Notes: generated by a model not told the origin, from the letters alone. A DNA stretch of 39,168 bases from JAVBTT01 sp031550325 (GCA_031550325.1 JAVBOR010000044.1:1-39168), one strand, 5' to 3'. Positions 1-9,033 are shown, counted from the first letter of the stretch. Translations and numbers: made by a program.

Positions 1-322
<322 letters not shown>

Positions 323-404
323 TACTACAAATGCGGGCATTCACTTTTTTCCTCTGTCCACTAATCATTCCCCTTTATTCAGTCTTCAGGGTGTGATCCC
401 TGCA

Positions 405-520
<116 letters not shown>

Positions 521-568
521 ACAACAAAGTCCCGGCAGTGAATATTTTCACTGCCGGGACTTTGTTGT
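521..568 (+). terminator. rRNA operon terminator hairpin
   Basis: Perfect 22-bp inverted repeat (521-542 with 547-568) with a 4-nt loop, directly abutting the 5S 3' end. The descending arm ends in a T-rich TTTGTTGTTGTG instead of a clean T-run. It could act from both sides, because the 12-gene minus-strand block converges on it from the right. The role is inferred from position and stem strength. Confidence 0.8.
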
Positions 569-884
569 TGTGTCAAAGAACCTTAGCGCACTTTGCGTTA
601 AACACGGAGGATGACCAGTCTGACCATCATTAAAAAACAAGGAAAAAAACGGGGAAAATATAGCCAAAAGTCATCCACAGTCTTTTTCGGAAGTCAAGAA
701 AAATTCCATCTAAAGTCGACATAATGCGTAAGATAATTTTTTATAACGTACAGTTATTCACAATTTCCACCAGGTTATCCACACGGTGAAATGCCTGCGG
801 TCAAAGGAAAAAAACTAGTATTGGGAAAAGATGGAAGTCCGTACAACTGAATTTCGCCCGTTTCCTTTTGCTCTTGCTGAGTTG
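569..884. other. Non-coding convergent intergenic region with DnaA-box-like sites
   Basis: No convincing gene lies between the rRNA terminator and the tsaD stop codon. The stretch is far more AT-rich than the rest of the window. On the + strand it carries two exact TTATNCACA sequences (754-762 and 775-783, starts 21 bp apart), a one-mismatch relative TCATCCACA (671-679), and an AT-rich segment at 731-748. Such sites bind the initiator DnaA. Whether they are functional here is unknown. No clear intrinsic terminator for tsaD was seen. Confidence 0.6.
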
Positions 885-1886
885 TCATAATGCTTCCCAA
901 GGACGCGAAGGATCGGCGGTGGCGCGGGCGTTACAGCGCATGGAGGCCGTATGTCCAGCCAGCGCTTCATAGTAGGCCTGGCTGCCCACCATGGCCGCGT
1001 TGTCCCCGCAATACTCCCATAAAGGGATACGCAGCGCCTCGCCAAATTCGGCGGCCAGCGCAGCCCTGAGCGAACGGTTGGCGGCGACCCCGCCGGCCAG
1101 GACAAGTGCATGCGCGCCGAGCTCATCAAAGGCCTGACGGGCGCGCACGACAAGGGTGTCGCATACGGCTCGCTCAAAACTGGCTGCCATAGAGGCCGAG
1201 TCAACGGGGCTCCCGCGCTGAGCTGCGTTGTGTACCTGTTGCAGCACCGCGGTTTTCAGCCCTGAGAAGCTCATGTCGAGTTGCCCGGCCATGGCGCGCG
1301 GGAGACTATACAAACTGTTATCACCGCGCTCGGCAAGCCGGCTCAGCGCCGGGCCGCCGGGATAGCCCAGACCGAGAACACGCGCGACCTTGTCAAACGA
1401 CTCCCCGGCGGCGTCGTCAACCGTCGAGCCCATCACGTCCATGTTGGTGTAGTCGCGCACATTCATCAAGAGAGTGTGCCCGCCCGAGACCACCAGCGCC
1501 AAAAAGGGAGGGGTGAGATCAGGATGGGTCAGATAGGCGCCGGCGATGTGCGCGCGGATATGATGCACGGGAATAAACGGCAGCCCGCGCGCCAGCGCGA
1601 ACGCCTTGGCAAAGTTGACGCCCACGAGAAGCGCGCCGATCAGCCCGGGTGCTGCCGTAGCCGCGACGGCGTCCAGCGGCGCTGTGCCGATGGCCTCCAG
1701 CGCGCTGCGCGTCAGCGGGCCAATGGCCTCCACATGCTTGCGGGAGGCCACCTCGGGAACGACGCCGCCGTAGACGGCATGCAAGTCAACCTGAGACGCG
1801 ACAAAGGAGCACAGCACCTCCCGGCCGTCGCGCACAACGGCCACGGCGGTCTCGTCACAGGAACTCTCAAAGGCCAGAATGTTCAT
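885..1886 (-). CDS. tsaD: tRNA N6-threonylcarbamoyladenosine synthase subunit TsaD
   Basis: TsaD transfers the threonylcarbamoyl group to A37 of tRNAs reading ANN codons, working with TsaB, TsaC and TsaE in the cytoplasm. The 333-residue protein starts with the family's MNILAFESSCDETAVAVV and has the metal-binding HxxxH (H109 and H113, in VHHIRAH) and the GGVAANRSLR segment of the ASKHA fold. Length is normal. It is the last gene of the long minus-strand block and overlaps rimI by 20 bp. tsaB and tsaE, often next to these genes, are not in the window. Confidence 0.97.
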   Translation of the reverse strand: MNILAFESSCDETAVAVVRDGREVLCSFVASQVDLHAVYGGVVPEVASRKHVEAIGPLTRSALEAIGTAPLDAVAATAAPGLIGALLVGVNFAKAFALARGLPFIPVHHIRAHIAGAYLTHPDLTPPFLALVVSGGHTLLMNVRDYTNMDVMGSTVDDAAGESFDKVARVLGLGYPGGPALSRLAERGDNSLYSLPRAMAGQLDMSFSGLKTAVLQQVHNAAQRGSPVDSASMAASFERAVCDTLVVRARQAFDELGAHALVLAGGVAANRSLRAALAAEFGEALRIPLWEYCGDNAAMVGSQAYYEALAGHTASMRCNARATADPSRPWEAL

Positions 1887-2334
1887 TCCAAAGTCCCCCG
1901 TCCAAGGTCAGCGTCATCAGCAGCGCGTTCTCCCTCGGTTTTTCATAATAAAAGGGCCGTAACCCTACGACAGCGAACCCGTGCTTTGCGTACAGGCTCT
2001 GCGCCGACAGGTTGCTCTGCCTGACCTCAAGCGTGAGCAGCGCAAGGTTGAGGGTTTTGGCGCGCTCGATCAGCGCGCGGAGAAGCGCGTCGCCCACGCC
2101 CCTGCGCCGGAAGAGCGGATCGACAGCGACGTTGGTGATATACCCCTCGGGCGCGATCACCTGCATCCCGGCGTATCCCGCCACAACCGCGTCCAGTTCG
2201 GCGGCAACGTAAAAGCCGATGGAGCTCGACAGCTCGGCCTCGAGCATCGCGCGCGACCAGGGCATGGAAAAGCAAAGCGCCTCCAGCTCGGCCAGCCGGT
2301 CAATATGGGAAAACTGCGCGGGAAGGATGGTCAT
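1867..2334 (-). CDS. rimI: RimI-type ribosomal protein N-alpha-acetyltransferase
   Basis: GNAT-fold acetyltransferase of 155 residues. In well-studied bacteria RimI acetylates the N-terminus of ribosomal protein S18. The acetyl-CoA-binding loop appears as RRRGVGDALL, and the start MTILPAQFSHIDRLAELEALCF and the C-terminal LYAKHGFAVVGLRPFYY are typical of RimI. It sits between the phosphatase gene (4-bp overlap) and tsaD (20-bp overlap), and the rimI-tsaD pairing is common in Firmicutes. The substrate is inferred from family and neighbour. Confidence 0.92.
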   Translation of the reverse strand: MTILPAQFSHIDRLAELEALCFSMPWSRAMLEAELSSSIGFYVAAELDAVVAGYAGMQVIAPEGYITNVAVDPLFRRRGVGDALLRALIERAKTLNLALLTLEVRQSNLSAQSLYAKHGFAVVGLRPFYYEKPRENALLMTLTLDGGLWNEHSGL

Positions 2335-2723
2335 AGGGCGTCCACCAGCGCGGATATGCGTTCGGCGCAGCGCGCATAGACCTCGGCGTCCTCACCGAAG
2401 GGGTCTTCAACGTCAAAGAGCGGCCGGAGCTTGTCCGACCACTCGGGATAGAGCCCGCGCAAAAGCGCCGCGTGCGCGCCCGTCATCGGGACGATGACGT
2501 CGCAGCGTTCGCAGTCTGTCGCCTCAAGTCGGCGGGATCTGTGCAGGGAGAGGTCTCCGCCATAGCGCCTGACGGCATCCTGCGCGTTTGACGAGGCGGG
2601 AAGCGCGCCCGAGACCGACAGCCCGGCCGAGCGAACAACCCAGTCGGGGTGGCGTACCCGGCAAATGGCCTCAGCCATCGGACTGCGGCAGGTGTTGCCG
2701 GTGCAAACAAATAAAACAGTCAA
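2331..2723 (-). CDS. Low-molecular-weight phosphatase, probable protein-arginine phosphatase (YwlE-like)
   Basis: Small 130-residue phosphatase with the P-loop C7-TGNT-C-R13 at the N-terminus and the general-acid loop DPFG (D107). In this family a threonine at the fifth P-loop position (T11) is linked to phospho-arginine preference in Bacillus YwlE, whereas tyrosine phosphatases carry a bulkier aliphatic residue there. I therefore favour a protein-arginine phosphatase over a tyrosine phosphatase. A matching McsB kinase is not in the window, though a Clp ATPase that could use arginine-marked substrates is (26003-28282). It lies 22 bp after polA and overlaps rimI by 4 bp. Confidence 0.85.
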   Translation of the reverse strand: MTVLFVCTGNTCRSPMAEAICRVRHPDWVVRSAGLSVSGALPASSNAQDAVRRYGGDLSLHRSRRLEATDCERCDVIVPMTGAHAALLRGLYPEWSDKLRPLFDVEDPFGEDAEVYARCAERISALVDAL

Positions 2724-2745
2724 GTTTCATACACCTCAGGAAAAA

Positions 2746-5025
2746 TCATTTGGCGTCAGCCCAGCTTTTGCCCGTGTGCGCCTCTGCCACAAGCGGCGGA
2801 TCCAGCAGATAAACCTGCTCCATTTCCTGCCGCAGAAGCGTCTGAACATAAGAGCCCTCGGAGTCCGGGCACTCGACGATCAGCTCGTCGTGCACCTGAA
2901 GCAGCAGTCTGGCCTGCAGGCGTTCCTTGCGAAGGCGCCCCGCCACGGCGATCATGGCCATCTTGATGATGTCGGCCGCCGTGCCCTGAATGGGGGTGTT
3001 GAGCGCGGCGCGCTCGCCGAACGAGCGCAGGTTGAAGTTGGCGCTCGTCAGCTCGGGCAGCGCGCGCCGCCGGCCAAAGAGCGTGGTGACGTAGCCGTCA
3101 CGCTTGGCCTTGTCCACTATGTCTTTCATATACGCGCGCACGCCGCTGTAGCGCTCAAGATAACTGTCGATATACCGCTTGGCCTCGGCCACGGAGACGT
3201 CAATATCCTCGGCCAGCGAAAAGGCCGAAATGCCGTACACGATGCCGAAGTTTACAGCCTTGGCGTGCCGGCGCATGAGCGGCGTGACCTCCTCAAGGGA
3301 AACGCCGAAAACCTGCGCCGCCGTGACTGAGTGGATGTCGTCGCCGCGGCGGAACGCGTCTTTCATTGCCCTGTCGTCGGCGATGTGGGCCAGCACGCGA
3401 AGCTCAATCTGAGAGTAGTCGGCGTCGACGAGAATCCAGTCCGGTTCGGTGGGGATGAACATTTCACGCAGCTTTCCGCCCAGTTCGCTGCGCACGGGGA
3501 TGTTTTGCAGGTTGGGATCGGTTGAGCTGAGCCTGCCCGTGATGGTTGCGGTCATCTGGAACGTCGAGTGGATGCGGTCTTTTTCGTCCATGACCTTCAG
3601 AAGCCCATCCGCGTAGGTGGACTTCAGCTTGGCAAGGCCGCGGTAAGCCAGCACGGCGTCCACAACAGGGCTCAGGTGGCGCAGGCGCTGAAGCGTATCG
3701 GCGTCGGTCGACCAGCCCGTCTTGGTCTTTTTGCCGTGCGGCAGCCTGAGCTTTTCAAACAAGAGCTCTCCGAGCTGTTTGGGCGAGTTGATGTTCAGCT
3801 CGCCGCCTGCCTGCGCAAACACTTCGGCCTCGGCCAGCGTCATGCGCTCGCTGAGGTCGGCGCCGTAGGTCTCCAGGGCTGCCCGGTCGACCTTGATGCC
3901 GAGATGCTCCATGTGCGCAAGCACCTCGCACAGTGGCATCTCCACCTCGGTAAACAGCGGCCAGAGCCCCAACTCGTGAAGCCGGGCCTCCATATTACGC
4001 CAGTCCTCCTCAGGGGATTGGAGCAGCCACGCGGCAATGTCGACATCGTATTTACAGGGTGCAAGAGGCCGTCCGGCGTCCAGATCGGCCCGCCACGCGG
4101 CCTTGACGCCGCGCCCCACGCCGTCGGGCAGAGTTTGGGGCTCGCCGGGCAGGCGGAGCTCCTGCTGCGTTTCAGGCATCCACTGATTGAAAAGGCGCAT
4201 AAACTCAAGACGCGTAAACTGTTCGCGCAGCGCCGGGGCGTCCGCGCAGCGCCTGATGTTCTGACTGGGCGTAAAGTCAACCGGATACTCCCGCAAAATG
4301 GTGGCCAGCGTCTTGGACAGGTAGGCAGACTCCCTGCCGTTCTCCAGCTTTTCATGCAGCTTGCCGGGAATGTCGTCCAAGTGCGCGTACACGCCGTCCA
4401 GACTTCCGTACTTGTGCATGAGGTCAAGCGCCGTCTTCTCGCCGACGCCGGCAACGCCCGGAATGTTGTCCGAACTGTCGCCCATCAGTGCCTTAAGATC
4501 GATGAGCTGAGAGGGCTTGAGGGCATAGACCTCGTCAATGGTTTCGGGGGTGTATTTTTTCGTCTCGCGGTTTCCGACGTGGAGGACGCTGACCAGTTCG
4601 TCAATGAGCTGAAAGCTGTCCCGGTCGCCGGTGACCAGCGCGCAGCGCACCCCGTCCTCGGCGCAGCGGCGGGAAAACACGCCCAGCAGGTCGTCCGCCT
4701 CAATGCCTTCCACAGCGTATACGGGGATGTTGAGCGCCGCCAGAACGTCCTTCAGCAATGGCATCTGTACGGCCAGATCCTCGGGCATGCCCTTGCGCGT
4801 GGCCTTGTAGCCGCTGTACATCTGGTGGCGGTGCGTGGGAGCGGGCAGGTCAAACGCCACGCACAGCATGTCGGGCTTATGGTCCTCCAGCAGCCTGCGC
4901 AGAATGCTGAGAAACCCAAAGACCGCATGTGTGGGAAGCCCCTCTCTGGTAGAGAGGGGTTTCACACCATAATAGGCCCTGTTGATCAAACTGTTGCCGT
5001 CAATGACCATCAACACTTTTTCCAC
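2746..5025 (-). CDS. polA: DNA polymerase I with collapsed 3'-5' exonuclease domain
   Basis: Repair and Okazaki-fragment polymerase. Residues 1-285 form the 5' nuclease (VIDGNS, EADDLLG, VTGDRDSFQL, GDSSDNIPGVAGVGEKTA). Residues about 365-759 form the polymerase, with motif A DADYSQIEL (catalytic D536), motif B RRHAKAVNFGIVYG and motif C QVHDE (D713, E714). At 759 residues it is well short of the usual 850-930. The loss falls between about 285 and 360, where only a remnant (DVDIAAWLL) stands in for the 3'-5' exonuclease and no DxE motif remains, so proofreading should be absent. The start is a GTG overlapping the cysS end by 16 bp; an ATG six codons later is an alternative. Confidence 0.96.
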   Translation of the reverse strand: MEKVLMVIDGNSLINRAYYGVKPLSTREGLPTHAVFGFLSILRRLLEDHKPDMLCVAFDLPAPTHRHQMYSGYKATRKGMPEDLAVQMPLLKDVLAALNIPVYAVEGIEADDLLGVFSRRCAEDGVRCALVTGDRDSFQLIDELVSVLHVGNRETKKYTPETIDEVYALKPSQLIDLKALMGDSSDNIPGVAGVGEKTALDLMHKYGSLDGVYAHLDDIPGKLHEKLENGRESAYLSKTLATILREYPVDFTPSQNIRRCADAPALREQFTRLEFMRLFNQWMPETQQELRLPGEPQTLPDGVGRGVKAAWRADLDAGRPLAPCKYDVDIAAWLLQSPEEDWRNMEARLHELGLWPLFTEVEMPLCEVLAHMEHLGIKVDRAALETYGADLSERMTLAEAEVFAQAGGELNINSPKQLGELLFEKLRLPHGKKTKTGWSTDADTLQRLRHLSPVVDAVLAYRGLAKLKSTYADGLLKVMDEKDRIHSTFQMTATITGRLSSTDPNLQNIPVRSELGGKLREMFIPTEPDWILVDADYSQIELRVLAHIADDRAMKDAFRRGDDIHSVTAAQVFGVSLEEVTPLMRRHAKAVNFGIVYGISAFSLAEDIDVSVAEAKRYIDSYLERYSGVRAYMKDIVDKAKRDGYVTTLFGRRRALPELTSANFNLRSFGERAALNTPIQGTAADIIKMAMIAVAGRLRKERLQARLLLQVHDELIVECPDSEGSYVQTLLRQEMEQVYLLDPPLVAEAHTGKSWADAK

Positions 5026-6392
5026 TTGACCCCTTCTTTCGTGTCCTCCAGCGTGACGCCCATGTCCCGGAGCGCGTCGCGGATGCGGTCGGCCTCGGCA
5101 AAATCCTTCGCGGCGCGGGCAGCCTGGCGGCGCGCGATCAATTCTTCAATGCCGGTGTCCAGCTCGGGTGCTTCGATCTCGGGGGACTCGCCCAACGAAA
5201 GCCCAAGGATCGCGTCCAGAGACAGGGCCAAATCGTAGATTTCATGGCTCCTGATCGGCGTGCGGACGGCGTTCCAGAGAATGCCGAGCGCCTTGGGGAT
5301 GTTGATGTCGTCATAGACCGCTTCGTAAAACTCGTCATGGAAAGCGGTAAGCGCGTCCTTGCCGGGCCTGTCCGTGCCGTCCTTATGGGCCTGCACGGCG
5401 GCAAGCAAACGATTGTACGCAGTCCTGGCTCCCGCCAGCGCGTCCCAGGTAAAATTGAGCTTGTTGCGGTAGTGGGCGTTGGCGCAGAAAAAACGAAAGT
5501 GCATCGGTGTGAAGCCGCGCTCCTTCAGATCAGAGAGCAGGTAGGCGTTTTTCAGGCTCTTGGACATCTTGCCGCCGTCCACCAGCATGAACTCACCGTG
5601 CATCCAGGTGTTCACCGCTTTGTGACCCAGCAGGGCCTCGCTCTGGGCAATTTCGTTTTCATGGTGAACAGGGATGTGGTCAACGCCGCCCGTGTGGATG
5701 TCGAAAAGCTCGCCCAAATACTTCTTGGACATGGCCGAACACTCGATATGCCAGCCCGGATAGCCCTGTCCCCAGGGAGACGGCCACTGCATAATGTGCT
5801 CAGGCGGGGCCTTTTTCCACAACGCAAAATCGGCCGGGTGGCGCTTCTCCTCGTTGACCTCGACCCGCGCCCCAGCCTGCTGCTCCTCCAGGTTCAGCCG
5901 GGACAGCTCCCCGTAAGACGGAAAGCGCCCGATGTCAAAGTAAATGCCGTCCGAGGTCTCATAGCCGTAGCCGAGCTCGACGAGCTTCTGCACAAATTCC
6001 AGCATTTCCGGGATGTGGTCGGTGGCCTTGGCCACAATTTCGGGGCAGGCGATGTTCAGAGAGGCGATGTCCCTCATAAACACCTCGGTGTACTCTTCGG
6101 CGATTTCCCAAGGGGTCTTGCCCCGCTCGCGCGCGCCCTTTTCCATCTTGTCTTCGCCCTCGTCGCCGTCCGAAACAAGGTGGCCGACGTCGGTGATGTT
6201 CATCACATGGGTAAGCTCGAGCCCGGCGGACAGCAGCGCGCGGCGCAGCCAGTCCATGAACAGATAGGTGCGCATGTTGCCGATGTGGGCAAAGTTGTAG
6301 ACCGTCGGGCCGCAACAATACAGCCCGATGTGTCCGGGCGTGATCGGCTGAAGGGTCTCTTTTTTCCGCGTCAGCGTGTTGTAGAGCGTCAT
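5010..6392 (-). CDS. cysS: Cysteinyl-tRNA synthetase
   Basis: Class I aminoacyl-tRNA synthetase charging tRNA-Cys. The 460-residue protein shows the CCGPTVYN zinc/cysteine-site segment, the HIGN signature (residues 36-39), the ERGKTPWEIAEEYTE segment, GWHIECSAMS with further zinc ligands, and KMSKS in GGKMSKSLKN. Length matches the family. It overlaps cysE by 4 bp (ATGA) and polA by 16 bp, so translation is probably coupled. The cysE-cysS adjacency is a classic Firmicutes arrangement that couples cysteine synthesis with its use in translation. Confidence 0.98.
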   Translation of the reverse strand: MTLYNTLTRKKETLQPITPGHIGLYCCGPTVYNFAHIGNMRTYLFMDWLRRALLSAGLELTHVMNITDVGHLVSDGDEGEDKMEKGARERGKTPWEIAEEYTEVFMRDIASLNIACPEIVAKATDHIPEMLEFVQKLVELGYGYETSDGIYFDIGRFPSYGELSRLNLEEQQAGARVEVNEEKRHPADFALWKKAPPEHIMQWPSPWGQGYPGWHIECSAMSKKYLGELFDIHTGGVDHIPVHHENEIAQSEALLGHKAVNTWMHGEFMLVDGGKMSKSLKNAYLLSDLKERGFTPMHFRFFCANAHYRNKLNFTWDALAGARTAYNRLLAAVQAHKDGTDRPGKDALTAFHDEFYEAVYDDINIPKALGILWNAVRTPIRSHEIYDLALSLDAILGLSLGESPEIEAPELDTGIEELIARRQAARAAKDFAEADRIRDALRDMGVTLEDTKEGVKWKKC

Positions 6393-7084
6393 GAGCGATC
6401 CTCCGATTTTTGCAGGCTTTTGCAGCGGTCTTCCATCGCGGCCGCGCCCTCGACAAAGTCCGGGCCGGCGGCTGCCTCCAGGCGCTCCAGACGCACCGAG
6501 AGCTTACACAGCTCAAGGGCAACAGGGTCGGGAATGTGTACCTGGTCAAGCTCCTGGCTGACCTTGACGCCACCGACGCGCACAACCCGCGCCGGGACGC
6601 CCACCGCAGTGGCGTTGGACGGAACCTCCTCCAGCACAACTGCCCCGGCGGCGATTTTGGCGTTGTCGCCGACCCTGAACGGGCCGAGCACGCGCGCGCC
6701 CGAGCCAATCATCACGTTGTCGCCGAGTGTCGGATGGCGCTTGCCGCTGTCCTTTCCGGTGCCGCCGAGCGTGACGCCCTGATAAATGGTGCAGTTGTCG
6801 CCGATTTCGGCGGTCTCGCCAATGACGACGCCCGAGCCGTGGTCAATCAGAAGGCCTTTGCCGATCTTGGCGCCCGGATGGATCTCAATTCCGGTTTTAC
6901 GGCGGCTGCGCTCTGAAATCAGACGCGCGAGAAAAAAATGCCCCTTGATAAAGTGCTTGTGCGCGCGCCGATAGGCGCGCACGGCCTTGAAGCCCGGATA
7001 GAGAAAATAGACCTCCCAAAAGCTTCGGGCGGCCGGATCGCGCTCCATAATGGCGCGGATATCTTCCTTAATCGAGTTAAACAT
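6389..7084 (-). CDS. cysE: Serine O-acetyltransferase
   Basis: Makes O-acetylserine from serine and acetyl-CoA, the first step of cysteine synthesis. The 231-residue protein has an alpha-helical N-terminus and a left-handed beta-helix of hexapeptide repeats (IEIHPGAKIGKGLLIDHGSG onward), with the catalytic DHGSGVVIGETA and the GKRHPTLGDN loop typical of CysE. It starts 33 bp after the pgsA stop and overlaps cysS by 4 bp. No T-box leader was seen, which fits an internal operon position. Confidence 0.96.
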   Translation of the reverse strand: MFNSIKEDIRAIMERDPAARSFWEVYFLYPGFKAVRAYRRAHKHFIKGHFFLARLISERSRRKTGIEIHPGAKIGKGLLIDHGSGVVIGETAEIGDNCTIYQGVTLGGTGKDSGKRHPTLGDNVMIGSGARVLGPFRVGDNAKIAAGAVVLEEVPSNATAVGVPARVVRVGGVKVSQELDQVHIPDPVALELCKLSVRLERLEAAAGPDFVEGAAAMEDRCKSLQKSEDRS

Positions 7085-7117
7085 GAAATCACCCAGATTA
7101 CATAATGTCGCGCGTGG

Positions 7118-7660
7118 TCATTTGCGCCGCCAGATCAACCCTTTATGCCGTACAATGTAGTCTATGCCGGACCAGACCGTCACCGCCACCATCAGGAGCA
7201 CAGAGGCCTGCCCGGCGGTAAACGGACCCATGGAAATCTCATAGAGCGGCGTCAGCAGAAACGAAATGCAAATGATCTGTACGACCATTTTGATCTTTCC
7301 GGAAGGGCCGGCGGCGATAATATGCCCCTCGGACGCGGCCACCATGCGCAGGGAAGTGACCACAAATTCACGCGTGAGAATGATGACGGCTGCCCAGGCG
7401 CGCATGCGACCGTCCTGCACGAAGTAGACAATGGCTGTTGTCACCAGAAGTTTATCCGCCAGCGGATCGATAAACTTGCCGAATGTCGTAACCTGATTAA
7501 ACCGGCGCGCGACGTAGCCGTCAATGCCGTCGGTCAGACTGGCGAAAATAAAAATAATCAGGGAAAGAATCTGAGCCACGGGCGTATCATAGCTCAGCGT
7601 CACCATAAACACGGGAATCAGGGCGATGCGGCTCAGGGTAATCCAGTTGGCCGCAGTCAT
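7118..7660 (-). CDS. pgsA: CDP-diacylglycerol-glycerol-3-phosphate 3-phosphatidyltransferase
   Basis: Integral membrane enzyme (180 residues) making phosphatidylglycerophosphate from CDP-diacylglycerol and glycerol-3-phosphate. The full CDP-alcohol phosphotransferase signature DG-x2-AR-x8-G-x3-D-x3-D is present in DGIDGYVARRFNQVTTFGKF followed by IDPLADK. Several hydrophobic helices follow. The N-terminus MTAANWITLSRIALIP is typical of PgsA. An AGAGGGG ribosome-binding site precedes the ATG. It lies between rimO (62-bp gap) and cysE, and rimO-pgsA order is common in Firmicutes. A second, more divergent family member is at 28298-28846. Confidence 0.94.
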   Translation of the reverse strand: MTAANWITLSRIALIPVFMVTLSYDTPVAQILSLIIFIFASLTDGIDGYVARRFNQVTTFGKFIDPLADKLLVTTAIVYFVQDGRMRAWAAVIILTREFVVTSLRMVAASEGHIIAAGPSGKIKMVVQIICISFLLTPLYEISMGPFTAGQASVLLMVAVTVWSGIDYIVRHKGLIWRRK

Positions 7661-7722
7661 GGCGTCAACCCCTCTCTTCTTCGGCCCGTCAGGCAGGGCA
7701 AGCGGTCAGATGGTTTCAACAG

Positions 7723-9033
7723 TCAGCCCCCTCTGGCGCGTCCGAGCAGGTCGCCGTCCATGGCGCCGGAAACGTACACGCGCACAAAGGTCCCTGGCTT
7801 GACGGCAAACTTGGAGGTGAAAAAAACCTTGCCGTCGACGTCGGGCGAATCGGCGGCGCTTCGGCCGTAGTAAAGCCCCGCGTATTGGTCATAGCCCTCG
7901 CAGAGCACCTCCAGGATGGTCCTGCGCATCGCCTGGTTGTGGCCGTCCATAAGGTCGCGCGCCACCGCCTGAACAATGTCGGCCCGTGCCAGCTTCACAT
8001 CCTCGGGAATCTGGCCCGGAAGCCCGGCCGCCGGCGTATCCTCCTCCTGAGAATAGGGAAACACGCCCACGCGCTCTATGCCGGTCTCGCGCAAAAAGCC
8101 GCACAGCTCGTCAAACTCAGCCTGCGTCTCACCGGGAAAGCCCACAATCACGGAGGTGCGCAGCACAATGCCGGGAACGCGCGCGCGCAGCTCGGCAAAA
8201 AGCGAAGTCAGCCCGGCCTTGCCGCCGCGGCGGTTCATGGAGGCCAAAACGCGGTCGTTGCAGTGCTGAATGGGAACGTCGAGATACTTGACTATTTTGG
8301 GCTGCCGGGCGATCGTGCTTATCAGCGCAGTGTCGATCTCCTCGGGGTAGAGATAATGGAGCCGCACCCAATGAAGCCCGTCTATGGCGCACAGCGTATC
8401 GAGCAGCGCGGGGAGCCGGCGCTCGCCGTAAAGGTCAAGGCCGTAGCGCGTGATGTCCTGCGCGACAATGATGAGCTCTTTCACGCCGTCCGCCGCCAGC
8501 TGCGCCGCCTCCGCGGCGATGTCCTCTATTGTGCGACTGCGAAACGGGCCGCGCAGGCGCGGAATGACGCAGTAGGAGCAGTGATTGTCACAGCCTTCGG
8601 CTATTTTGATATACGCGGAGTAGGGAGGCGACGTGGTCACGCGCGGCGCGGACAGGTCGTCCTGGCCAAGCTTTCCCAGGGCGCAGACGGTCCGGCCCTC
8701 GGCGGCCATCCGGGCGGCCTCCACGATGTCCTCAAAGCTTCCGCAGCCGACAATGCCGCCGACCTCGGGCATCTCGGCAAGAATCTCCTCGCCGTAGCGC
8801 TGCGCCAGACAGCCCGACACCAGCACCTTGGCGCCCGACGCGCAAAGCTCCAGAATCTGATCAATGCTCTCCTGCTTGGCGCTTTCAATAAAGCCGCAGG
8901 TGTTCACGACGGTGAGATCCGCCTCAGCGGGGTCGGAAACGAGCTCGATGCCCGCCTCAACGAGCCGGTACAGCATTTGCTCGGCGTTAATCACGTTTTT
9001 GGAGCATCCCAACGCAACCATTGCGACTTTCAT
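7723..9033 (-). CDS. rimO: Ribosomal protein S12 methylthiotransferase RimO
   Basis: Radical-SAM enzyme that adds a methylthio group to an aspartate of ribosomal protein S12. The 436-residue protein has the UPF0004 N-terminal domain with three iron-sulfur cysteines (C10, C46, C75), the radical-SAM CxxxCxxC (C148, C152, C155 in CDNHCSYC) and a short C-terminal TRAM domain ending GDLLGRARGG. The N-terminus MKVAMVALGCSKNVINAEQM favours RimO over the related MiaB. Its ATG overlaps the recX stop (ATGA). Confidence 0.95.
   Translation of the reverse strand: MKVAMVALGCSKNVINAEQMLYRLVEAGIELVSDPAEADLTVVNTCGFIESAKQESIDQILELCASGAKVLVSGCLAQRYGEEILAEMPEVGGIVGCGSFEDIVEAARMAAEGRTVCALGKLGQDDLSAPRVTTSPPYSAYIKIAEGCDNHCSYCVIPRLRGPFRSRTIEDIAAEAAQLAADGVKELIIVAQDITRYGLDLYGERRLPALLDTLCAIDGLHWVRLHYLYPEEIDTALISTIARQPKIVKYLDVPIQHCNDRVLASMNRRGGKAGLTSLFAELRARVPGIVLRTSVIVGFPGETQAEFDELCGFLRETGIERVGVFPYSQEEDTPAAGLPGQIPEDVKLARADIVQAVARDLMDGHNQAMRRTILEVLCEGYDQYAGLYYGRSAADSPDVDGKVFFTSKFAVKPGTFVRVYVSGAMDGDLLGRARGG

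Noticed and set aside
323..404. tRNA gene in the 23S-5S spacer
   Set aside because: No acceptor stem, T-loop or anticodon arm can be drawn. The only structure is a small hairpin at 387-402.
569..884. Chromosomal replication origin
   Set aside because: DnaA boxes are present, but dnaA, dnaN, rpmH and the other usual neighbours are not seen, and genes converge on the site instead of diverging. Kept only as a DnaA-box cluster.
3568..6782. Two long + strand frames (556 and 512 codons) opposite polA and cysS
   Set aside because: Both are mirror images of well-supported genes. The residue composition is biased and no family is recognisable.
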